A stretch of DNA of 33,555 nt from Pseudomonadota bacterium (lineage in GTDB: Bacteria > Pseudomonadota > Alphaproteobacteria > Acetobacterales > Acetobacteraceae), in the NCBI GenBank assembly GCA_023424475.1, contig JAFADX010000405.1:1-33555 (forward strand). The letters are read 5' to 3'. Positions within the stretch are counted from its first letter, which is position 1, and each line of letters opens with the position of its first letter. This document shows, piece by piece, positions 6,964-16,161 of this stretch. The translations under genes and the position numbers were made by a program. Below the pieces are notes generated by a model. The model did not search any database and was not told the DNA's origin. It saw nothing but the letters and a program-made list of their open reading frames with translations.

Positions 6964-7776
6964 ATGTCGCAGGACCAAACCCCGATCGTCGCCTTCCATC
7001 GCCTGATCCCCGGGATCCCGGCGCCCGAGCGCGCGGACCGGTCCGGGCTCGGCGGCCTGCCGACGCGGGCCTTCCGCTACTGCGACGCGGTCACCACCGC
7101 CGCCGGCTACGGCTGGCACATCACGGCACCGCTCGACCTCTCCCTGATGTGGGACGGGCACGAGGTCCTCTGGACCTGCGAGGAGCTCGAGCATGAATGG
7201 ATGCCGCTCGGCCTCGGCGCCGTGCAGTATCCGCATTTCCGCGCCCGCTTCGACGAGGAGGTGCCGGAGGATGTCCGCGGCTTCTCCCCGCCCTTCCTGA
7301 CCGGCCTGCCCGAACCCGGCGTCGTGCAGATGTGGACCGGGCTCTTCGTGCGCACCGCGCCCGGCTGGTCGCTGATGACGCGCGCCCCGGCCAACCTGCC
7401 CCGTCCCGCCGCCTATGAGCAGTTCGAGGGCATCGTCGAATATGACAAGTGGTTCGGTCCGCTCTTCACCAATATACGCATCACGCGCACCGACACCCCG
7501 ATCGAGATCAACCAGCTGCGTCCGATCCTGCAGGTCCAGCCGGTGCCGCAATTCGCCTATGCCGATGCGGTGATGAACGCCGCGACCGTGACCGACGCCT
7601 TCACGCAATGGGGCGACGCGGAATGGGACGCCTATCGCGACAGCGTGGTGATCCCGGCAAGCGCCGAGGAACACCAGCCCGGCCGCTACGCCGCCGAGGT
7701 CCGCCGCCAGCGCCGCAGCGCCGGCTGCCCCTTCGCCGCGATGGCCGCGGCGCGGGACGCCGCGACGACCGGCTGA
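6964..7776 (+). CDS. DUF6065-like protein
   Basis: A 270-residue soluble protein with no signal peptide. The central part resembles my recollection of DUF6065 family proteins: VVQMWTGLFVRTAPGWSLMTRAPAN (written here as one conserved block near residues 119-143), then FEGIVEYDKWFGPLF and RPILQVQPVP. The biochemical function of that family is not known to me, and the assignment is from memory of motifs. The ATG at 6964 is chosen because AGGA lies 8 bases upstream; the frame is open further up to 6892 but without a ribosome-binding site. It follows the repeat-peptide gene by 75 bases and the intervening hairpin. If the peptide is modified, this is the nearest candidate partner (inference). Confidence 0.7.
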   Translation: MSQDQTPIVAFHRLIPGIPAPERADRSGLGGLPTRAFRYCDAVTTAAGYGWHITAPLDLSLMWDGHEVLWTCEELEHEWMPLGLGAVQYPHFRARFDEEVPEDVRGFSPPFLTGLPEPGVVQMWTGLFVRTAPGWSLMTRAPANLPRPAAYEQFEGIVEYDKWFGPLFTNIRITRTDTPIEINQLRPILQVQPVPQFAYADAVMNAATVTDAFTQWGDAEWDAYRDSVVIPASAEEHQPGRYAAEVRRQRRSAGCPFAAMAAARDAATTG

Positions 7777-7794
7777 ACGCCGCGCAGGGCGTGC

Positions 7795-7824
7795 AGGCCG
7801 CCGCGCCGCAAGGCCCGGCGGCCT
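7795..7824 (+). terminator. Candidate hairpin after the DUF6065-like gene
   Basis: AGGCCGCCG (7795-7803) pairs perfectly with CGGCGGCCT (7816-7824) around a 12-base loop. It lies 19 bases after the stop codon and is followed by CGCTGTTTC, only weakly T-rich. It may partly separate this gene from the DUF169 gene. Confidence 0.35.
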
Positions 7825-7891
7825 CGCTGTTTCTGGACATGGCCGCACATCGGCGCATCATCCCGGCCCGGATGCAGGAGGAAGATCGCCC

Positions 7892-8704
7892 ATGACCGAC
7901 GCGCCACCCATGGCCGAAGCGCCGCCCTTGGATGGCAAGGCCGTCGCCGAACTCGGTCGCCAGCTCACCGAGTTGCTGCGCCTGAGGACGCTGCCGATCG
8001 GCATGAAGCTCTTCGCCGACGCCGAGGAGATGGCGAAGGTGCCCGGGTTGCGCCGCCCGCCGGCGGGCAAGACGTTTTCCACCTGCCAGCTCGTCACCCA
8101 GGCGCGCATCGCCGGCTTCACCCTCGGCATCATGCACGAGAACGTGCCCGGCTTCTCGAATTGCGGCGGCGTGATCGGCCTGAACGAACCCTCCGAGCTC
8201 TATCTCTCGGGCCGCAAGTTCGAAGGCGTCTGGTTCCAGAACCGAGAAGCCGCGAAGAAGCACCAGGCGGAGATGCCGCGCGTGCCGCCGCGCTATTCGG
8301 GCCTCGTGGTTTCCCCGCTGCGCAGCGCGCGGCTCGATCCGCCCGACATCTGCCTCTTCTACGCCAACCCCGCGCAGATGATCCTCTTCGTCAACGGCCT
8401 GCAGTGGAAGACCTACAAGCGCTTCGAGTTCTCCATCACCGGGGAGAGCGCCTGCGCCGATTCCTGGGGCCGCGCGCTACGCGACCGCGCGCCCTCGCTC
8501 TCGATCCCCTGCTATGCCGAACGCCGCTACGGCGGCGTCGCCGACGACGAGATGCTGATGGCGCTGCCGCCGCACGATCTCGCCATCGCGGTCGAAGGGC
8601 TGATCGGGCTTTCCAAGGCCGGGCTGCGCTATCCGATCATGCCCTATGGGCCACAGGCCGACCCCGCCGAAGGAATGGCGAAGTCGTACGCCGACAAGAC
8701 CTGA
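7892..8704 (+). CDS. DUF169 family protein
   Basis: A 270-residue cytoplasmic protein of the DUF169 (COG2043) family, whose role is not established. Family-like features are ELLRLRTLPIGMKLF near residues 26-40, a Cys in FSTCQLVTQARI, NCGGVIGL near residues 90-97, a PPRYSGLVVSPL segment, and further Cys residues in GESACADSWG and SIPCYAE. The spaced cysteines could bind a metal or cofactor (inference). A strong AGGAGGAAG ribosome-binding site precedes the ATG by about 8 bases. It lies 115 bases after the DUF6065-like gene on the same strand, so the two may be co-transcribed despite a hairpin between them. Confidence 0.82.
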   Translation: MTDAPPMAEAPPLDGKAVAELGRQLTELLRLRTLPIGMKLFADAEEMAKVPGLRRPPAGKTFSTCQLVTQARIAGFTLGIMHENVPGFSNCGGVIGLNEPSELYLSGRKFEGVWFQNREAAKKHQAEMPRVPPRYSGLVVSPLRSARLDPPDICLFYANPAQMILFVNGLQWKTYKRFEFSITGESACADSWGRALRDRAPSLSIPCYAERRYGGVADDEMLMALPPHDLAIAVEGLIGLSKAGLRYPIMPYGPQADPAEGMAKSYADKT

Positions 8705-8735
8705 CATAAATGTAACCTCGGCACGATCCGCATTT

Positions 8736-8761
8736 GTCCTTGCGCCATGAGGCGCAAGGAC
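8736..8761 (+). terminator. Candidate terminator after the DUF169 gene
   Basis: An 11-bp perfect stem with an ATGA loop: GTCCTTGCGCC (8736-8746) and GGCGCAAGGAC (8751-8761), followed by TTTC. It is 31 bases after the stop codon and 137 bases before the transporter operon start, so it plausibly separates the two units. Confidence 0.48.
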
Positions 8762-8898
8762 TTTCAATCCTCCCCAATGACTGGGCGGCCACCAATGAGC
8801 GCCCACGGGGGAGGTTTTATGCGCGTTCCGGCGATTCGATTCGTCCGGCCTGTCGTGTTGTTCGCATTGTTGGACCGCCGTCGCGCGGGTTCCGGAGC

Positions 8899-9670
8899 AT
8901 GAACGGCACCGGCCTTCTCGAAGTGCGCGACATCGTCGTGCGCTTCGGCGGTGTCACGGCAGTCGGCGGCGTTTCCTTCGATGTGGATGAAAGCCAGATC
9001 TGCGGCCTGATCGGGCCCAATGGCGCCGGCAAGACCACGCTCTTCAACTGCATCAGCGGCATCTACCGTCCCAATGAGGGCGAGATCCGCTTCGCGGGCG
9101 AGCGCATCACCGGCCAGCCGCGCCATCGCATGGTCGGTCTCGGCATCGGGCGGACCTTCCAGAACCTGGCGCTCTTCCGCTCCCTTTCGGTGCGCGACAA
9201 CGTGCTGGCGGGGGCGCATCACCTCGGCCATGCCGGCTTCTTCTCGGGCGCGCTCCGCCTGCCGGGCGCGCGGCGGGAAGCCGCGGCCACCGCGGCCGAG
9301 GCCCGCCGCCTCATGGCGCTGCTGGACCTCGAGGGCGTGGCCGAGGTCACCGTCTCCGCCCTGCCCTTCGGCACCCAGAAGCGCGTCGAGCTGGCCCGCG
9401 CGCTGATCGCCCGCCCGCGCCTGCTGCTGCTCGACGAACCGGCCGGCGGGCTGAACCACGGGGAGGTCGACGACCTCGCCGGGCTGCTGCGCCGCATCCG
9501 CGAGGAGTTCTCGCTCGCCATCCTCCTCGTCGAGCATCACATGAACCTCGTCATGCATGTCTCGGACAAAGTCGTCGCGCTCGACTTCGGCAAGAAGATC
9601 GCGGACGGCTCGCCGATGGAGGTGCGCAACGACCCTGCGGTGATCGCCGCCTATCTGGGGGAGGCGCCGC

Positions 9671-9687
<17 letters not shown>
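8899..9687 (+). CDS. livG: Branched-chain amino acid-type ABC transporter, ATP-binding protein LivG
   Basis: One of the two cytoplasmic ATPases powering a LIV-type importer. The 262 residues show Walker A GPNGAGKT at 39-46, the Q-loop in GRTFQNLALF, the LivG-type signature LPFGTQKRVELARAL at about 155-169, Walker B LLLLDEPAGGL at about 175-185, and the switch His in LVEHHM. The extra segment after the Q-loop (FFSGALRLPGARREAAA) is typical of LivG. The ATG at 8899 is preferred because the family begins there and CGGAG lies just upstream; the frame is open further upstream. It overlaps livF by 17 bases. The substrate class is inferred from the family only. Confidence 0.93.
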
Positions 9688-10381
<694 letters not shown>

Positions 10382-10389
10382 GGACGGCC

Positions 10390-11262
10390 ATGCAGGGACT
10401 TGCCCACCAGCTCATCGCCGGCATCGCCACGGGGGGCATCTACGCCTCGGTCGCGCTGGCCCTCGTCATGATCTACCAGTCCACGCACCACCTGAACTTC
10501 GCGCAGGGCGAGATGGCGACCTTCTCGACCTACATCGCGCTGACGCTGATCCAGGCCGGCCTGCCCTACTGGGCGGCCTTCTTCGTCACCCTCATCGCCT
10601 CCTTCGGCATCGGCGTCTTCATCGAGCGGATCATGCTGCGGCCGATGCAGAACGCCTCGGTGCTCGCCAATGTCGGGGTGTTCATCGGGCTGCTGCTGGT
10701 GTTCCGCAACGCCATGGGCTGGATCTTCGACTACACGATCAAGTCCTTCCCCTCGCCTTTCGAGACGGAAGCGCCGCTGCTCGGCGGCCTCATCTCGGGC
10801 CATGAGCTCGGCTCCACCGCGGTCACGCTGGTGGTCCTCCTGCTGGTCTACTGCTTCTTCCGCTTCACCAAGCTCGGGCTCGGGATGCGGGCGGCGGCCT
10901 TCAACGCCTCCTCGAGCCGGCTGGTCGGCATCCGGGTGGGCTGGATGCTGGCGCTGGGCTGGGGCCTCGCGGCGGCGATCGGTGCCATCGCGGGCATGAT
11001 GATCGCTCCGGTCGTCTTCCTCGAACCGAACATGATGCTCGGCATCCTGCTCTATGCCTTCGCCGGCGCGCTGCTCGGCGGCATCGACAATCCCGGGGGC
11101 GCGGTCCTCGGCGGCTTCCTGGTCGGCATCATCGAGAATCTCGGCGGCGCCTACCTCGTCGGCACCGAGCTCAAGCTCACGCTCGCGCTCGGCATCATCA
11201 TCTGCGTGCTGCTGGTCCGCCCGACCGGACTCTTCGGCCGCGTCGTGCAGAGCAGGGTGTGA
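10390..11262 (+). CDS. livH: Branched-chain amino acid-type ABC transporter, permease LivH
   Basis: Integral membrane permease of the LIV importer, 290 residues with about eight hydrophobic segments. The family opening GIATGGIYASVALALVMIY, then the LNFAQGEMATFSTY segment, occurs near residues 11-45, and the cytoplasmic coupling loop region (FNASSSRLVGIRVGWML) near 170-187. It should form a heterodimeric pore with LivM. The stop overlaps the GTG start of livM by 4 bases. Confidence 0.93.
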   Translation: MQGLAHQLIAGIATGGIYASVALALVMIYQSTHHLNFAQGEMATFSTYIALTLIQAGLPYWAAFFVTLIASFGIGVFIERIMLRPMQNASVLANVGVFIGLLLVFRNAMGWIFDYTIKSFPSPFETEAPLLGGLISGHELGSTAVTLVVLLLVYCFFRFTKLGLGMRAAAFNASSSRLVGIRVGWMLALGWGLAAAIGAIAGMMIAPVVFLEPNMMLGILLYAFAGALLGGIDNPGGAVLGGFLVGIIENLGGAYLVGTELKLTLALGIIICVLLVRPTGLFGRVVQSRV

Positions 11263-12293
11263 CCATGGAGGCGAGCCAGCAGCGCATCGGTGCGCCCGAA
11301 GCCTTTCCCGACGCCGGGGAGGAACGCGGCGGCGCGGCTGCGATCCGCATCCTCGGGGTCCTCGCCGTCCTCGCCGCCGCGGCCGTGCTGCCGCCGGTCT
11401 TCGCGAGCAGCTACCAGCTCTTCCAGCTCACGCTCGCGCTGATCTTCGCGATCGCGATCCTCGGGCTCAACATCGTGACCGGCTTCAACGGGCAGATCTC
11501 GCTCGGCCACGGCGCCTTCTACGCTGTCGGCGCCTATTGCACCGCGATCCTGATGTCGCATTTCGACATCCCCTGGTGGGCGACCCTGCCGGTAGCCGCC
11601 TGCGTCTGCGCGGCGATCGGCTACGGCATCGGCTTCCCGGCGCTGCGTGTCGGCGGCCTCTACCTCGCGCTGATCACCTTCTCCGTCGCCGTCGCCGTGC
11701 CGCAGATCCTGAAGTACAAGGCCGTCGAGGACTGGACCGGCGGCGTGCAGGGCGTCTTCATCAGCAAGCCCGACGCACCGGAAGGCCTCGGGATCGACGC
11801 CGACCAGTTCCTCTATCTCGTCGTGCTCGCCTTCGCCGCGGCGCTCTTCCTGCTCGCATGGAACCTCTTCCACAGCAGGATCGGCCGGGCGATGCGCGCG
11901 ATCCGCGACCATTCCATCGCGGCCGAGGCGATGGGCATGGACATAGCGCGCATCAAGACGCGCACCTTCGCCCTGAGCGCCGGGATCACCGGCCTCGCGG
12001 GCGCGCTCTCGGCGCTCGCCATCGAGTTCGTCGCCCCCGACAGCTTCACCGTCGAACTCTCCATCACGCTCTTCGTCGGGCTGGTGGTGGGCGGCGTGGG
12101 TTCGATCGTCGGGCCGCTCTTCGGCGGGGTCTTCGCCGTCTTCGTGCCGAACCTCGCGGAATCCATCTCGCGGGCCGCTCCGGGGGTGATCTACGGCGTG
12201 ATCCTGATCTTCTTCCTCTATCTGCTGCCGCAGGGCTTCGCCGGGTTCCCGCAGCGGCTGCGCGGGCTGTTTCAGCGCCGCCCGGAAAGCTGA
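11259..12293 (+). CDS. livM: Branched-chain amino acid-type ABC transporter, permease LivM
   Basis: Second permease subunit, 344 residues with multiple membrane segments. The LivM hallmark NGQISLGHGAFYAVGAY lies near residues 78-94, and the coupling loop RAIRDHSIAAEAMGMDIARIK near 211-231. A GTG at 11259 overlaps the livH stop (GTGA); an ATG at 11265 is an equally possible start and would drop two residues. The N-terminus carries about 25 polar residues before the first membrane span. The binding protein gene follows after 29 bases. Confidence 0.92.
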   Translation: MTMEASQQRIGAPEAFPDAGEERGGAAAIRILGVLAVLAAAAVLPPVFASSYQLFQLTLALIFAIAILGLNIVTGFNGQISLGHGAFYAVGAYCTAILMSHFDIPWWATLPVAACVCAAIGYGIGFPALRVGGLYLALITFSVAVAVPQILKYKAVEDWTGGVQGVFISKPDAPEGLGIDADQFLYLVVLAFAAALFLLAWNLFHSRIGRAMRAIRDHSIAAEAMGMDIARIKTRTFALSAGITGLAGALSALAIEFVAPDSFTVELSITLFVGLVVGGVGSIVGPLFGGVFAVFVPNLAESISRAAPGVIYGVILIFFLYLLPQGFAGFPQRLRGLFQRRPES

Positions 12294-12322
12294 GCCAATC
12301 AACCAGGGAGGACCAAATCACC

Positions 12323-13528
12323 ATGATGCAGCGACGCACACTCCTTGCCGCCTCCGCGGCGATGCTGGCCGCCCCGCGTCTCGGCACCGCCGCGACGGTC
12401 GTCGGGGTCACGGCCACCGAGCTGAAGATCGGCAACTTCATGCCCTACAGCGGCCCGGCCTCGGCTTATGGCGTCATCGGACGCGGCGATTCCGCCTTCT
12501 TCAAGATGGTCAACGACAATGGCGGCGTCGGCGGGCGCCAGATCAACTACATCTCCTACGATGACGGCTACAGCCCGCCGCGCTCGGTGGAGCAGACCCG
12601 CCGCCTCGTGGAACAGGACCGCGTCGCCTTCCTCTACCACACGCTGGGCACGCCCACGAACTCGGCCGTCGTGCGCTACGTGAACGCAAGGAAGGTGCCG
12701 CACCTCTTCCTCGCCACCGGCGCGGACAAGTGGGGCAACTACCGCGAAACGCCCTGGACGATCGGCTGGCAGCCCAGCTACCGCACCGAGGCGCAGATCT
12801 ACGCGAAGTACATGCTGGAGCAGAAGCCGAGCGCCAAGGTCGCGCTGCTCTACCAGAACGACGACTTCGGGAAGGACTACGTCACCGGCGTCAAGGACGT
12901 CCTCGGGAACCGCTTCGACCAGATGGTCACCACCGCCTCCTTCGAGGTGACGGACCCGACCGTCGATTCGCAGATCGTCACGCTGCGCGGCACCGGCGCC
13001 GATGTGCTGATCACGGCGGCGACGCCGAAGTTCGCCGCCCAGACGATCCGCAAGGTGCACGACATCGGCTGGCGGCCGATGCACTTCATGACCAATGTCT
13101 CGATCTCGGTCGCCGCGGTGATGCGCCCCGCCGGCCCCGAGCGCGGCATCGGCATCATCACCTCGGCCTACCAGAAGGACGTGACGGACCCGGCCTGGGC
13201 GAACGACCCGCACCTGCAGGAATGGCGCGCCTTCATGCAGAAATACCTGCCCGAAGGCGACCAGGCCGACAGCGGCTATGTCACCTCCTACAACTGCACC
13301 ACCACGCTGATGCATGTGCTGCGGCAATGCGACGGCGACTTCTCCCGCGAGAACATCATGCGCCAGGTTGCCAACCTCCATGACCTCGAGATCCCGCTGC
13401 TGCTGCCGGGCATCAAGGTCAACACCAGCCCCACCAACTTCCACCCGATCCGCCAGATGCAGCTCCAGAAATGGAGCGGCGAGCACTGGGAGCGTTTCGG
13501 GGACGTCATCCAGGGGGCCGACGTCTGA
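12323..13528 (+). CDS. Branched-chain amino acid-type ABC transporter substrate-binding protein (Tat-type signal)
   Basis: Periplasmic ligand receptor of the LIV importer, 401 residues, in the LivK/Leu-Ile-Val-binding-like class. The N-terminus MMQRRTLLAASAAMLAAPRL has twin arginines followed by a hydrophobic stretch and an Ala-rich cleavage region, consistent with Tat export. The mature part begins TELKIGNFMPYSGPASAYG and contains NDNGGVGGRQINYISYDDGY, both typical of the family. A GGGAGGA ribosome-binding site lies about 9 bases before the ATG. It closes the transporter operon and is followed by a strong hairpin. The ligand cannot be deduced; the nearby amidohydrolase at 13658 suggests an acylated amino acid or similar product. 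Confidence 0.92.
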   Translation: MMQRRTLLAASAAMLAAPRLGTAATVVGVTATELKIGNFMPYSGPASAYGVIGRGDSAFFKMVNDNGGVGGRQINYISYDDGYSPPRSVEQTRRLVEQDRVAFLYHTLGTPTNSAVVRYVNARKVPHLFLATGADKWGNYRETPWTIGWQPSYRTEAQIYAKYMLEQKPSAKVALLYQNDDFGKDYVTGVKDVLGNRFDQMVTTASFEVTDPTVDSQIVTLRGTGADVLITAATPKFAAQTIRKVHDIGWRPMHFMTNVSISVAAVMRPAGPERGIGIITSAYQKDVTDPAWANDPHLQEWRAFMQKYLPEGDQADSGYVTSYNCTTTLMHVLRQCDGDFSRENIMRQVANLHDLEIPLLLPGIKVNTSPTNFHPIRQMQLQKWSGEHWERFGDVIQGADV

Positions 13529-13540
13529 GGAGACGTCGCT

Positions 13541-13579
13541 GCCGGCCCGCCACCCGGGGGAACAAGGTGGCGGGCCGGC
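13541..13579 (+). terminator. Strong hairpin ending the LIV transporter operon
   Basis: Perfect 14-base arms, GCCGGCCCGCCACC (13541-13554) and GGTGGCGGGCCGGC (13566-13579), around an 11-base loop. It starts 12 bases after the binding-protein stop codon. It lacks a T-run but is the most GC-rich long stem in the window and probably ends or protects the transcript. Confidence 0.55.
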
Positions 13580-13620
13580 CCGGGTTCAGGGCCCGTTTGA
13601 ACCTTGGGGGGCGCCCTGCA

Positions 13621-13648
13621 TGGAAATGCGCCGCACGGCGCATTTCCA
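13621..13648. terminator. 28-base near-perfect palindrome between convergent genes
   Basis: TGGAAATGCGCCG (13621-13633), CA, CGGCGCATTTCCA (13636-13648). It lies 9 bases beyond the stop codon of the minus-strand amidohydrolase and 92 bases beyond the plus-strand transporter operon. It probably acts as the terminator or 3' stem for the minus-strand gene, or on both strands. Confidence 0.45.
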
Positions 13649-13657
13649 GACAGCCTC

Positions 13658-15079
13658 TCAGTCCGCCGACATCCTGATCGGCGGGTTCACGTCGGGCGGC
13701 AGCGGGCAGACATAGGGATGCGCGTCCGTCCGGGCCTTGTGGTCGGCCTTGGCCGCGGCCAGCAGCTCGGGATTGGCGATCGCGTCGACCGCCGTGCCGG
13801 CCATGATCTTCGCGACATGCACCAGGCCCTTGTGGGCGATGCCGGACTTGCCCTGCGCCGTGAGCTGCCAGGAATGGCCGGGCGTGCCGATGGCATAGGT
13901 CGCGCCGCGCGCCTGCACCGTCGGCACCGCCCAGGAGACGTCGCCGACGTCGGTCGAACCGACCCCGCCATTCCCCCGGGAATCGAGCGGCACGATGATG
14001 TCGCACAGCGGCTTGTCGCGCTCCACCTTCAGCCCATGGCGGCGGAAGGCGACCGCGATGTCCTCGTCGGACAGCGTGCCCTGGATCTCGCGCGCGAAGG
14101 CGCGGTCCTCCTCGTCGAACTGCGGCGGGCCGAGGCGCTGCATGTTGTCGTGCATCGCCTGTTCGAGCGGCGTGTTGCCCAGCAGGTTCGACACCGCGCT
14201 GACCACCTTGGTCGAGACCGTCGTCTCGGTCATCAGCGCCGCGCCGTCGGCGATCTTGCGCACGCGCGCGACCAGCGCGTTGAGCCCCACCAGGTCCTTG
14301 GCGCGGATCAGGTAGCGCACCTTCGCCGTGCCCTGCACGACGTTCGGCGCGATGCCGCCGGCATCGAGATAGGCATAGTGGATGCGCGCGTCGGACGGCA
14401 TGTGCTCGCGCATGTAGTTCACGCCGACATTCATCAGCTCGACCGCGTCCAGCGCCGAGCGCCCCAGCTCCGGCGCCGCGGCGGCGTGGGATGACCGGCC
14501 GGTAAAGGCGAAGTCGATGCGCGTGTTGGCGAGCGAGACCGCCTCGTTCACCCCGGTGAAGGCGGCCGGGTGCCAGCAGATCGCCATGTCCACGTCGTCG
14601 AAGGCGCCGGCGCGGACCATGAAGCCCTTCGCCGCGCCGCCTTCCTCGGCCGGGCAGCCGTAGTAGCGCACCCGCGCCTTGATGCCGTTCGCCTCGATCC
14701 AGTCCTTGACGGCGGAGGCGGCGAGCAGCGAGGCCGCGCCCAGCAGGTTGTGCCCGCAGCCATGGCCCGAGCCGTCGCCCGGCAGCGGCCGGTGCTCGGC
14801 GACCCCGGCCTCCTGCGAGAGCCCCGGCAGCGCGTCGTACTCGCCGAGGATCGCGATGACCGGGCCTTCCTCGCCGGCCTCGCCCATCACCGCGGTCGGG
14901 ATGCCGGCGACGTCCTTCGTCACGCGGAAGCCGTGATGCTCGAGAAGCGCGGTGTGCTCGGCGCAGGAGCGGACCTCGGCGTAGCAGAGCTCCGGCATGC
15001 CCCAGACCCGGTCGGCGAGGCCGATCGCATCCCCTGACTTGGCGTCCACCAGGCGCCAGATCTGCTCGGTGTTCTGCAT
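13658..15079 (-). CDS. M20D-family amidohydrolase, AbgB-like
   Basis: A 473-residue metal-dependent amidohydrolase that should remove an acyl or aroyl group from an amino acid in the cytoplasm. The opening motif GEYDALPGLSQEAG is at 79-92 and the metal site GDGSGHGCGHNLLG at 101-114, with Cys108 and His110. This variant, and the length, are close to AbgB (p-aminobenzoyl-glutamate hydrolase subunit, about 480 residues). No abgA partner is present, so the substrate is open. The ATG at 15079 is chosen because AGAGGA lies about 6 bases upstream; an open frame extends to 15178 without one. It converges on the LIV transporter operon and is divergent from the AhpD-like gene. Confidence 0.88.
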   Translation of the reverse strand: MQNTEQIWRLVDAKSGDAIGLADRVWGMPELCYAEVRSCAEHTALLEHHGFRVTKDVAGIPTAVMGEAGEEGPVIAILGEYDALPGLSQEAGVAEHRPLPGDGSGHGCGHNLLGAASLLAASAVKDWIEANGIKARVRYYGCPAEEGGAAKGFMVRAGAFDDVDMAICWHPAAFTGVNEAVSLANTRIDFAFTGRSSHAAAAPELGRSALDAVELMNVGVNYMREHMPSDARIHYAYLDAGGIAPNVVQGTAKVRYLIRAKDLVGLNALVARVRKIADGAALMTETTVSTKVVSAVSNLLGNTPLEQAMHDNMQRLGPPQFDEEDRAFAREIQGTLSDEDIAVAFRRHGLKVERDKPLCDIIVPLDSRGNGGVGSTDVGDVSWAVPTVQARGATYAIGTPGHSWQLTAQGKSGIAHKGLVHVAKIMAGTAVDAIANPELLAAAKADHKARTDAHPYVCPLPPDVNPPIRMSAD

Positions 15080-15201
15080 GCCGTGATCCTCTGCGTACGA
15101 TGCGGGAGCGCACTCTCGCCCCGGATGCCCCGATCGTCCAGCAGCCCACTGGACGCAGCAGCCATGGCGCCGCAGCATCCGTCGGTCAGGAGCACCCGTC
15201 C

Positions 15202-15738
15202 ATGCCGCGTGTCACGCCCGTCCGCCCCGCGGACCTGCCGCCCGATCTCGCCGCCATCTGGGATCGTTACGCAACGACCTACGGACCCTTCGAGGGCCAG
15301 CTCGAGGTCTTCGCGCATGTCCCCGCGGCGCTGCGCCACCTGATGCCGATGCTGATGGAACTGCGCGCGGCGGGAACCCTGCCCCGCCGCTGCCTGGAAC
15401 TTGCGATCGTCGTGGTGTCGAAGCTGAACGCCTGCGACTACTGCATCGGCCACCACCAGCCCTTCCTGGCGGTGGAGGGCATCCCGCCCGAAGTGGTCGC
15501 GGCATTGCCCGAAGGGCTCGATCACCCCTCGCTCACGCCGCGCGACCGGGCCGTGGTCGAATTCTCGGTCGCCGCCTGGAACAACAGCCACCGCGTGCCC
15601 GAACGCCTGTTCCGTTCGCTGCGCGAACATTTCTCCGAGGCTCAGATCGTCGAACTGACCCTGCGCATCACGCTCACGGGCTTCTTCAACCGCTTCTCCT
15701 CGGTCCTCGGCATCGAGGAGACGGCCGAGGTGCAATAG
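15202..15738 (+). CDS. AhpD-like / carboxymuconolactone decarboxylase family protein
   Basis: A 178-residue all-helical protein of the AhpD-like superfamily. The redox motif is Cys78-Asp-Tyr-Cys81 followed by Gly-His-His, in KLNACDYCIGHH, as in peroxidase-type members. Typical activity is thiol-dependent reduction of peroxides or a general redox role. An AGGAG ribosome-binding site (15188-15192) is 9 bases before the ATG at 15202. The frame is open from 15100, but that start lacks a Shine-Dalgarno sequence and would overlap the divergent promoter region. It is divergent from the M20D gene and convergent with the small membrane protein at 15745. Confidence 0.87.
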   Translation: MPRVTPVRPADLPPDLAAIWDRYATTYGPFEGQLEVFAHVPAALRHLMPMLMELRAAGTLPRRCLELAIVVVSKLNACDYCIGHHQPFLAVEGIPPEVVAALPEGLDHPSLTPRDRAVVEFSVAAWNNSHRVPERLFRSLREHFSEAQIVELTLRITLTGFFNRFSSVLGIEETAEVQ

Positions 15739-15744
15739 GCCGGA

Positions 15745-16062
15745 TCAGCCCCGCCGCCGCGCCGCCACCCGCACCGGCGCCAGGACGGCCGGCATGCGGA
15801 AGCGGCGCCCGCCGCGCGGCGCGTCGTCGCGCCCGTCCTGCAGCATGACGGCGGTGGCGATCTGCACGCCCCCGAAGGTCAGGCCGCAGAAATACCAGAG
15901 CATCAGCACGACGGGCCATCCGCCGACGCGCAGGATCACGCTGCCGGCCCCGCCCGGATCAGCCCAGAGCACCGCCGCCACGAAGGCCGTGGCAAGGCCG
16001 AAACCGACCAGGCCGTGCATCACCATGAACCGGACCGCGAGGGGAATGCTACGGAGCGTCAT
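15745..16062 (-). CDS. Small membrane protein of unknown function
   Basis: A 105-residue protein with about two to three hydrophobic segments: roughly residues 13-33 (MVMHGLVGFGLATAFVAAVLW) and 46-70 (GGWPVVLMLWYFCGLTFGGVQIA). It ends in a basic, arginine-rich tail likely to face the cytoplasm. GGGAG lies about 8 bases upstream of the ATG at 16062. I do not recognise the family. It is the last of four minus-strand genes and follows the cupin gene by 99 bases, so co-transcription is possible. Confidence 0.7.
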   Translation of the reverse strand: MTLRSIPLAVRFMVMHGLVGFGLATAFVAAVLWADPGGAGSVILRVGGWPVVLMLWYFCGLTFGGVQIATAVMLQDGRDDAPRGGRRFRMPAVLAPVRVAARRRG

Positions 16063-16161
16063 GCGCCTACTCCCATATGCTGTTCATGATATGGCGCCGC
16101 GCCGGGATTGTCAGCCGGGAACGGCCCCGCTCGCGCCACCGCTGCCCCGAAGCGCCCGGCC

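Noticed and set aside
11054..13528. Single 824-codon frame covering livH end, livM and the binding protein
   Set aside because: Only the part from 12323 is meaningful (binding protein with signal peptide and ribosome-binding site). The upstream part is out of frame with livH and livM.
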